From assembly GCA_017883105.1 (NCBI GenBank), contig JADGOF010000123.1, forward strand, positions 1 to 6,736: a DNA stretch of 6,736 nt, written 5' to 3'. The DNA is from Acidimicrobiales bacterium (lineage in GTDB: Bacteria > Actinomycetota > Acidimicrobiia > Acidimicrobiales > RAAP-2). A model generated the notes under the pieces. The model was not told the DNA's origin. It searched no databases and saw only the letters and a list, made by a program, of their open reading frames with translations. The position numbers and the translations under genes are program-made. This document shows, piece after piece, positions 1-4,908 of the stretch. The stretch's first letter is position 1. Every line of letters begins with the position of its first letter.

Positions 1-324
1 CAAGAAGATCAGCGGTTGCTTCCAGAGCGACGAGGGTGCACGATCCTTCGCCACCATCCGCTCCTATCTCGCCACCGCACGAAAGCACAACGTCGGAGCA
101 CTGGACGTCCTCGCCCAGTTGTTCCGCGGCGACGCATGGATGCCACCGGTCACCACCTGATCGCCGTTCCTCGACTGATCACCGCCAACCACCTTGCTCG
201 ATCACGAGCGCTGACATCGACGCCCCAACGGCGGACACGGATGGCTGCTGTGCGCAGCCTGCCGCTCAAGCGACCCCAACTGTCGGTCAGGAAGCCCAGG
301 TCAGCCGGGGGCGTGAATGTTTAC
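1..324 (+). mobile_element. Right-hand end of an IS66-family insertion sequence (left part outside window)
   Basis: The element contains the last 52 codons of an IS66-type transposase, then about 160 bases without a convincing gene, and appears to end at 324. Seen in the sequence: the bases up to 324 read ...GCGTGAATGTTTAC, so the inward-reading terminus starts GTAAACATTC. IS66-family ends are known to start with GTAA and to make 8-bp target duplications. The next eight bases, CTACCTAT (325-332), are therefore the predicted duplication. The boundary also fits the interrupted gene: recombinase-like sequence (YLLTGLVVCGGCG) starts right after it. A 6-bp-stem hairpin lies at 243-259. The left end cannot be seen, so the inverted repeat and duplication are not confirmed. 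Confidence 0.72.
2..160 (+). CDS. IS66-family transposase, C-terminal fragment (5' part outside window)
   Basis: The open frame enters from the left edge and ends with TGA at 158-160, giving 52 residues that start KKISGCFQSDEGARSF and end GDAWMPPVTT. The pattern SGCF-x-S-x-EGAR-x-FATIRSYLATARKH, followed by an L-x-x-LF-x-G-x-xW-x-P tail, is the characteristic C-terminus of IS66-type DDE transposases, where the SYL-TARKH helix follows the catalytic core. The DDE residues themselves would lie to the left. The protein would cut and join the ends of the IS, normally with TnpB-type accessory proteins. The call rests on recognition of the C-terminal motif only. Whether the rest of the transposase is intact cannot be judged. 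Confidence 0.78.
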   Translation, partial: KKISGCFQSDEGARSFATIRSYLATARKHNVGALDVLAQLFRGDAWMPPVTT

Positions 325-332
325 CTACCTAT
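325..332. repeat. Predicted 8-bp target-site duplication of the IS66 element (right copy)
   Basis: The eight bases CTACCTAT follow directly after the predicted IS terminus. The assignment is inference: it combines the family rule of 8-bp duplications with the GTAA end rule. Base 325 would be the third base of the codon before TAC CTA TTG ACC (YLLT), so the uninterrupted gene would read x-YLLTGLVVCG, in keeping with the usual RYLLTG-type motif. Only one copy is in the window. Confidence 0.5.
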
Positions 333-1001
333 TGACCGGGCTCGTGGTGTGTGGAGGGTGTGGGAGTCGCTTCACCGGAACGAGAGCCACCGGACGTAGC
401 AACACCTACCGCTACTACACCTGTGGTGGTCGCCAGCGCTATGGAACGAAGACCTGTTCCGCCGACCGTCTCCCGGCCGAGGCCCTCGAAGATGCCGTGG
501 TGCGCTCGCTTCTTGCCGCCTACGCGGACCAAGACCTGTTCGCGGCGGCAGTAGCCGAAGCCCACGATCGGGCACAGCTCGGACATTCACGCCACGAAGG
601 GGAGTTGGCTGCCCTTGACGCCGAGCTGGCCAAGGTCGAGTCCGGCATCGGTCGCTATCTGCGGGCATTCGAGACCGGGGCAATGCCCGAGACCATTTGT
701 GGGACGCGGGTCAAGGAACTTGGCGGTCGAGCAACGGCGTTGCGCACCCGGCATCAGGAGCTGGCAGACGAGATGGACGAGGCCGATCTCACCGCACCCA
801 CACCGGAGAAACTGGCCGTACTCCGTGAACGAGTGACCGAAGCGGTGAAGGATGGCTCGACCGCTTCCGTCAAGGGACTACTGCAGGCCCTCATCCACGA
901 AATCCGGGTGGACAGCCGTGATGCCATCCAGCCGATCTTCCGTGTTCCTGTTGGCGGGGACCACCATGAGGACGATGCGGTTCGCGCACCGTCCCGGTCG
1001 G

Positions 1002-1048
1002 TGGAGGTGAACGGACTCGAACCGTCGGCCTCTACATTGCGAACGTAG
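1002..1048. other. Possible integration (att) boundary in the 3' half of tRNA-Ala
   Basis: The recombinase frame runs antisense into the 3' half of the tRNA and stops (TAG, 1046-1048) in the anticodon stem. An integrase gene ending exactly at an intact tRNA 3' end is the classical sign of an element inserted there, with the tRNA restored by element-borne sequence. This is inference: the opposite att copy is not in the window. Serine recombinases use tRNA genes less often than tyrosine recombinases do. Confidence 0.35.
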
Positions 1049-1074
1049 CGCTCTACCAGCTGAGCTACACCCCC
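1002..1074 (-). tRNA. tRNA-Ala (anticodon CGC)
   Basis: The minus strand folds into a standard 73-nt cloverleaf. Acceptor GGGGGTG (1074-1068) pairs with CACCTCC (1009-1003), with G3-U70 as a wobble pair, which is the alanine identity element. The D stem is GCTC/GAGC with loop AGCTGGTA. The anticodon stem is CTACG/TGTAG with loop TTCGCAA, giving anticodon CGC for GCG codons. The variable loop is 5 nt. The T stem is GACGG/CCGTT with loop TTCGAGT. The discriminator is A at 1002. CCA is not encoded (the next bases read CCG), so it would be added after transcription. No clear promoter is visible upstream (1075-1140). The gene lies 136 bases downstream of the GH18 gene on the same strand. Its 3' half overlaps the end of the recombinase frame on the other strand. 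Confidence 0.96.
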
Positions 1075-1210
1075 GTGTGCCAGATGAGATTAGCCGCATC
1101 AGACGGGGCATCCCCCACGCTGAGGCCCGTGCCCGATGCAACGCCTTCTCCTCCGACTCGTCGGCCCCAGGTCACCGCCGCAGTTGGCAGTCGGGTCCCT
1201 CGGATCCCGC
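1075..1210. other. Intergenic spacer between the GH18 gene and tRNA-Ala
   Basis: No gene is visible here. Downstream of the GH18 stop on the minus strand there is only a minor 5-bp stem with a 2-base loop (CCGAC..GTCGG, 1153-1164). It is too short to call a terminator, so read-through from the GH18 gene towards the tRNA cannot be excluded. No -35/-10 pair for the tRNA is convincing. Confidence 0.5.
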
Positions 1211-3475
1211 TCAGCCGCCAGGCGGCGTCGTGGTGGATGTGGTCGTAGTGGTGGAGGTCGTGGTGGTGGTCGTAGTGGTGGAGGTCGTGGTGGTGGTCGT
1301 AGACGGTGGTCGGGTGGTCGTGGTGGTCGGGGCGGGCTTGGATCCAGAGGTGGACGGAGGCCGGAATGTCCAGACCGCACCGGCACAGTCCTGGGGCTGG
1401 GTGGCGATCACCACGTCCACCCCGGGCAAGGAGCTGAATGTCCAGACGGCCAACGGAGGGTCGCTTTGCAGACACGCCAGCGTGGGGTCTGTGGTGGTCA
1501 GCGCACTCAGCGTCCCCACAAATCGTTCCCCTCCCGCGCGTGGAGTTGGCACCGGACTAAGCGACACACTGGCGCCCTTCCATGTTCCCTTGGTGATGTA
1601 CCCGGTACCGGGTGGTGCCGCAGGCGCCGTGGTGGTGGAGTTGGATGGAAGGGGCGCGGTCGGCCCCGTCTGATAGTCCTTCGCCGCCGGTGCCTTCCCG
1701 AGGAGCGCCGCCAGCATCGCCGGGCTGTTGCCGTCCATACCCAGCGCCCAGATCCCCATGCCGGCAACGTGGAACCTGTCCGCCAGTTGTGCCTTCAGTG
1801 CCAGCGAAGTCGGATTGTCGAAGAACGTCTCGTGCCACTGGGTGCCCACCTGGTACGAAGTCCACGGCGTCTGCGTCGAAGGATCCCAGTAGGTCTGATG
1901 GCCGGACGCCGCGATCACCCCGTCGCCGAGCGGCGTCTCGCCGCCCGTGGACAGTGCCGTCTTGGTCCCGTCGGTGGTCGGCCAGTCGTACCCGTAGTAG
2001 GGAATGCCGAGGATGACCTTCTGGGACGGCACCACCGCGGTGAACTGCTGCAGTGTCTCGGTGTCGTTGTACCCACCACCGACGAGGGGTGAGGTGGCAC
2101 TAGGAGTTGTCCGGTCGTTCATGTCGTAGGCCATCACGAAGAACCCGTCGAGCGCAGGCGCCAGAGCGGCAACATCGTAGAAGCCGGCACTGTCCGACGC
2201 TGCGCTCGCATAGGTGGCCATGCTCACCTGCCAGTGCGGGTTCGCAGCGTGCAGTGCCTGCGACACATGGGTGATCAGTGCGGTGAGCCCTCTGCGGTCG
2301 GCACTCCCCTGACCCTCGAAGTCGAAGTTCACCCCATCGAGGTTCTTTGCCGATACCGCGCTGATCAAGGTCGCGGAGAGGCGCGAGGCAGCTGTGGGGT
2401 CCGAGGTGATGGCATCAAGAGAGTGCTGACTGAAGCAGGTCACCGTCAGCACGACGCGGTCGCCCGCCGCATGGGACCTCGTCACCAGGTTGACCAGATC
2501 CTGGCTCTCATAGCCGTTCCATCCGGCGCCGCTTTCGTCCAGGGATCCGTCTGCATTGGCATCGACACTGAAGTAGGCCAACGTGGTGAGGTCATGCACG
2601 TGGAATCCTGATGACTGTGGCAATGTCCAGTACGGGGCATAGCCGAAGATCTCGTGGGAATGCAGAGGCGGGGATCCAGCCAACGAGGGCGGCGCCGGAG
2701 CCGGTTTCGATGTGGCCGGTGCGAGGTCGGCCGACCGGTGGGAGAGGGCCTGGGAGCTGTTGCCATGATCCGTGACCTCCGTCGCCATATGCCCGCGTTG
2801 CGGTGCGCTTCCGGCGGATGAGACGAACGATGAACTGGTGCTACCGGCCACCAACGCCAGGGCGAGCAGGCCGACGACGGTCGGAACCACCCGACGGCGG
2901 CTGGGGCCGTGATGGGGGGCGTCTTCAGTTCGGTGGCCATCAAGGGCCAGCCACCGGGCCGACGACCGGATCCCGGCCAAGGTGAGCACGCCCGAAAACC
3001 CACCGGATAGGTTCACCATGGTTCGGCCGTCCGCCTCGTGGCCCGCCGATATCGCTGCGAGCAGCGGTCCCACTTGCAGGGCGGGAACCACGAACTTCCG
3101 AACAGATCCCGTCCCAAGCCGCTGCTCGTCAGCGACCTCGATGCGGAGCACTTGCCCCCCGGGGCCGTCACTCGTGTTGACCGCCTCATTGGCGGACACA
3201 CTCCCGAGTGCCGACCAGGGCACCAGAGCGGGCACGACCGACCGCGTTCCGCCCGACGGGGCGACGATCAACCCCTGACTACTGACCTCGAGCTCGACAC
3301 GGGACACTCCATCGGCCCCGACCACACCCGAGCGGTCATCGGGCAAGGGGACGGCAACGGTAATGGCCGCCTCGCTGCGAGGCAGGTCTCGACGGGATGG
3401 ACGGCTGCGGAGTCTCATGGGTTTGTCGCGAGGGGCGGTGCTGACCGTGTCAACGGCATTCCGGAACCCCGCCAT
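1211..3475 (-). CDS. Membrane-anchored GH18 glycoside hydrolase (SleL/YaaH-like) with Thr-rich C-terminal tail
   Basis: This 754-residue protein has four visible parts. Residues 1-195 are an unrecognised, probably cytoplasmic domain rich in beta-type segments. RRR at 193-195 is followed by one transmembrane segment (about 196-213), so the rest should be outside. A Pro/Ala/Ser linker leads to a GH18 barrel at about 275-595: FGYAPYW at the first strand, catalytic motif DGVNFDFE at 380-387 (acid Glu387, Asp385), MAYD at 448-451 and GIWALG at 574-579. Asn383 replaces the usual second Asp, as in spore-cortex and cell-wall GH18 enzymes of the SleL/YaaH group, so hydrolysis of peptidoglycan or another GlcNAc polymer is the likely role. 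A small domain with Cys668 and Cys697 (about 625-706) and a Thr/Ser tail (716-754) follow. No LysM is visible. The start is uncertain: neither ATG3475 nor the in-frame ATG at 3418 (residue 20) has a clear ribosome site. Confidence 0.88.
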   Translation of the reverse strand: MAGFRNAVDTVSTAPRDKPMRLRSRPSRRDLPRSEAAITVAVPLPDDRSGVVGADGVSRVELEVSSQGLIVAPSGGTRSVVPALVPWSALGSVSANEAVNTSDGPGGQVLRIEVADEQRLGTGSVRKFVVPALQVGPLLAAISAGHEADGRTMVNLSGGFSGVLTLAGIRSSARWLALDGHRTEDAPHHGPSRRRVVPTVVGLLALALVAGSTSSSFVSSAGSAPQRGHMATEVTDHGNSSQALSHRSADLAPATSKPAPAPPSLAGSPPLHSHEIFGYAPYWTLPQSSGFHVHDLTTLAYFSVDANADGSLDESGAGWNGYESQDLVNLVTRSHAAGDRVVLTVTCFSQHSLDAITSDPTAASRLSATLISAVSAKNLDGVNFDFEGQGSADRRGLTALITHVSQALHAANPHWQVSMATYASAASDSAGFYDVAALAPALDGFFVMAYDMNDRTTPSATSPLVGGGYNDTETLQQFTAVVPSQKVILGIPYYGYDWPTTDGTKTALSTGGETPLGDGVIAASGHQTYWDPSTQTPWTSYQVGTQWHETFFDNPTSLALKAQLADRFHVAGMGIWALGMDGNSPAMLAALLGKAPAAKDYQTGPTAPLPSNSTTTAPAAPPGTGYITKGTWKGASVSLSPVPTPRAGGERFVGTLSALTTTDPTLACLQSDPPLAVWTFSSLPGVDVVIATQPQDCAGAVWTFRPPSTSGSKPAPTTTTTRPPSTTTTTTSTTTTTTTTSTTTTTSTTTPPGG
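1241..1294 (-). repeat. 27-bp tandem repeat coding for the Thr-rich tail
   Basis: Two identical 27-bp copies (1241-1267 and 1268-1294) lie head to tail. A third copy starts at 1295 but matches only for its first eight bases. The wider tract 1230-1330 is almost entirely GGT/GTGG-type on the plus strand. On the coding (minus) strand it gives ACC/ACG/ACT threonine codons with occasional serines. The 27-base period keeps the reading frame, so copy-number changes would lengthen or shorten the tail by nine residues. Confidence 0.85.
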
Positions 3476-3487
3476 ATCTGTGGTCAG

Positions 3488-3493
3488 ATTATC
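3488..3493 (-). promoter_or_regulatory. Possible -10 box of the GH18 gene
   Basis: The minus strand reads GATAAT, five of six matches to TATAAT, ending 12 bases before ATG3475. Transcription would start only a few bases before the ATG, giving a nearly leaderless mRNA. This would fit the lack of a ribosome binding site and is common in Actinomycetota. No good -35 box is present at 16-18 bases spacing, so this is weak evidence. Confidence 0.28.
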
Positions 3494-3520
3494 ACTCTCT
3501 GCATTTTTATGCCATGCACG

Positions 3521-3534
3521 AGGGAGTTCTCCCT
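3521..3534. promoter_or_regulatory. Palindrome AGGGAG-TT-CTCCCT in the divergent intergenic region
   Basis: The two 6-base arms are perfectly complementary around a TT centre. The site lies 45-58 bases before the GH18 start, just upstream of its possible -10 box, and about 60 bases before the possible promoter of the PIN/TRAM gene. The position suits an operator for a dimeric regulator acting on either gene. No regulator gene is in the window, and chance cannot be excluded. Confidence 0.3.
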
Positions 3535-3594
3535 GCGATTCTTCCCAATTCGGAGCCCTGTCGCAGTGACACCGGGTGCAGTCACGGCTAAAGG

Positions 3595-3622
3595 TTTACA
3601 CCACGATTCCGACAATTACCGT
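3595..3622 (+). promoter_or_regulatory. Possible promoter of the PIN/TRAM gene
   Basis: TTTACA (3595-3600, five of six to TTGACA) is followed after 16 bases by TACCGT (3617-3622), which has the TA...T pattern typical of actinobacterial -10 boxes. The start site would be near 3629, leaving a leader of about 80 bases before ATG3707 or about 35 before ATG3665. The support is pattern match only. Confidence 0.28.
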
Positions 3623-3706
3623 ACGGCCCGTCTATTCGCGGCGATACCAAGAGTGGTCACCCAAATGAAGTCTCCGATCCACACCAGTCGATCAGGCGAT
3701 GACGCG

Positions 3707-4846
3707 ATGATCTTTGTCGAAGGATTCCGTCTGCTCTTCGTCCTTGCCGGCTCGGTTGCGGGTTACGAGATCGGTCGGTACATCGACGCCAGTCCTCATG
3801 CTCCGGTGGTGGGCCTGCTCTTCGGGGCAGCGATCAGCTATGTCCTGGGCGGAATTGCTGGTCGCCTGATCGACAAGGGGCTTCAACACGCCGTCTTCCT
3901 CTTCCGCAAGACCCCCCCAGGCGAGATCTTTGCCGCCTCGATCATCTCCACCACCGGCATGCTGCTCGGACTGGTCATCGGGCTCCCGCTCCTCGTTCTC
4001 TTCCGGTCCGGATTCGCCCTGCTGATCACCGCATTCGTGTCGTGGGTACTGGCCAGCCTCGGCTGGCGCCTCGGCTCCGTCAAGGGTCGCCAGATCGTCG
4101 AGGCCGCCGGACTATCGAGACTTCTGGCCCCGCAGTCGAGCCCGCCCCAGGGCCACGCACTGCTGGCAGACGGCTCTGCCGTCATGGACCGCTTCCTGCT
4201 CGTCATCGGTCGGGCAGGCCTGCTACCCGGGGGCCTGGTAATCCCCCAGTTCGTGATCGACCATGTGCGATCGGTAGTCGAATCACCCGATCCGGTCAGT
4301 TCCCGCCGTGCCCGGCGCGGGCTCGAGTCACTGGACGCACTCCGCACCATGGCGGTGGAGATCCACATTGCACCGGACGAAGTGCCCGAAGTCGATGATC
4401 CGACCATCAAACTGTTGACGGTGGCCCGCCGCACCGGCCTCCGCATCGGCACCTGCTCGACCAACGTGGTCGACATGGCGGGCAAGTGGGAGCTTCCCGT
4501 GGCGGATCTCCGGGAAGTCGCCAACGATCTCTCTCCCGATCACCTGCCGGGGGAGCCGCTGTTCGTCGATCTCATCAAAGAGGGGCGCCAGCCCCGTCAA
4601 GCAGTCGGCTATCTCCCTGACGGCGACATGGTCGTCGTCAACGACGCCACCCACCTGATCGATCAGGGTACCGTCGCCATAACGGTGCTCTCCACCCGGC
4701 CCACCAGCCAGGGAGTCATGGTCTTTGCTAGATTGGCGACTGAAAGGGGTACCCCCGACAGGAGCGCCCCCCGACCGCTCACGGGCCCGGCAGAGGCAGG
4801 GTCCGGTGGTTTCCTGACCACCACCTCACGTCCCACCAGATCGTGA
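3707..4846 (+). CDS. YacL-like membrane protein with PIN and TRAM domains; PIN active site degenerate
   Basis: From ATG3707 the protein has 379 residues. Four hydrophobic helices (about 4-26, 33-55, 74-99, 101-123) match the membrane part of the B. subtilis YacL family. A PIN-type nuclease domain (about 150-275) and a TRAM-type domain (LPGEPLFVDLIKEG... to MVFARL, about 280-343) follow, then a 36-residue tail. In the PIN part, Asp155 and Asp161 stand where the family has DTSxxID, Asp185 replaces the usual Glu of the FVLEEL motif, Asp230/231 match the third acidic site, but TCS (249-251) stands where TND is normal, so the fourth acidic residue is missing. RNA binding or reduced nuclease activity is inferred. 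An in-frame ATG at 3665 would add 14 residues. I prefer 3707 because family members start directly at the first helix; neither start has a strong ribosome site. The carD/ispD neighbours frequent in actinobacteria are absent. Confidence 0.85.
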   Translation: MIFVEGFRLLFVLAGSVAGYEIGRYIDASPHAPVVGLLFGAAISYVLGGIAGRLIDKGLQHAVFLFRKTPPGEIFAASIISTTGMLLGLVIGLPLLVLFRSGFALLITAFVSWVLASLGWRLGSVKGRQIVEAAGLSRLLAPQSSPPQGHALLADGSAVMDRFLLVIGRAGLLPGGLVIPQFVIDHVRSVVESPDPVSSRRARRGLESLDALRTMAVEIHIAPDEVPEVDDPTIKLLTVARRTGLRIGTCSTNVVDMAGKWELPVADLREVANDLSPDHLPGEPLFVDLIKEGRQPRQAVGYLPDGDMVVVNDATHLIDQGTVAITVLSTRPTSQGVMVFARLATERGTPDRSAPRPLTGPAEAGSGGFLTTTSRPTRS

Positions 4847-4869
4847 GGTCGGCGACCCGATCTGCCGCC

Positions 4870-4900
4870 AGGTAGGCCGGGGACAACCCCCGGCCTACCT
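4870..4900. terminator. Bidirectional hairpin between convergent genes
   Basis: Arms AGGTAGGCCGGGG (4870-4882) and CCCCGGCCTACCT (4888-4900) form a perfect 13-bp stem with a 5-base loop. The hairpin starts 23 bases after the stop of the PIN/TRAM gene and ends 8 bases from the stop of the convergent FN3 gene, so it can serve both. No T run follows on either strand, which is usual for GC-rich actinobacterial terminators. Confidence 0.82.
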
Positions 4901-4908
4901 TCAGGCGA

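Larger units (their letters stand above)
317..1048 (+). pseudogene. Large serine recombinase, C-terminal part, truncated by the IS66 insertion
   Basis: The 243-residue frame contains only the back half of a large serine recombinase. Seen: YLLTGLVVCGGCGS at residues 4-17; a zinc ribbon with Cys12, Cys15, Cys36 and Cys47; a charged helical stretch at about 95-165, likely the coiled coil; and LLQALIHEIRVDSRDAIQPIFRVP at about 187-210, typical of the family C-terminus. The N-terminal resolvase domain with the nucleophilic serine and the recombinase DNA-binding domain are absent. An in-frame TGA sits directly before the ATG at 317, and that ATG plus the next five bases belong to the predicted IS terminus. 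Genuine recombinase sequence starts at about 325. The last 16 codons (VEVNGLEPSASTLRT) read antisense through the tRNA gene. Catalytic activity is not expected. The missing half may lie beyond the IS to the left. Confidence 0.85.

Noticed and set aside
243..259. Hairpin GGCTGC-TGTGC-GCAGCC as transposase terminator
   Set aside because: A 6-bp stem without a T run is easily found by chance in GC-rich DNA, so it is mentioned only within the IS entry.
161..316. Small coding frames between the transposase stop and the recombinase fragment (including 16-399 and 36-335)
   Set aside because: They overlap the transposase end in other frames and have unlikely composition. The stretch fits a non-coding IS end.
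1075..1140. Promoter of the tRNA gene (TAATCT-like box)
   Set aside because: Only three of six matches and no -35 partner.
1065..1475. Minus-strand frame continuing past the GH18 stop, as evidence of a frameshift in the repeat tract
   Set aside because: The sequence after the tract in this frame shows no recognisable domain and ends in the tRNA. A frameshift is possible in such a tract but not supported here.
1077..2092. Plus-strand frames of 198 and 318 residues over the GH18 C-terminus
   Set aside because: Their Val-, Gly- and Arg-rich low-complexity proteins simply mirror the Thr-coding repeat and the GH18 frame on the other strand.
3448..3453. Perfect TTGACA on the minus strand inside the GH18 start region
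   Set aside because: At 17 bases spacing the sequence is CGCGAC, which is not a -10 box, and the motif lies within the coding frame.
3038..3664. Upstream plus-strand extension of the PIN/TRAM frame
   Set aside because: The open frame runs back to 3038, but this part is antisense to the GH18 N-terminal region, has no family match and precedes the expected first membrane helix. It is open because of GC-rich codon bias.
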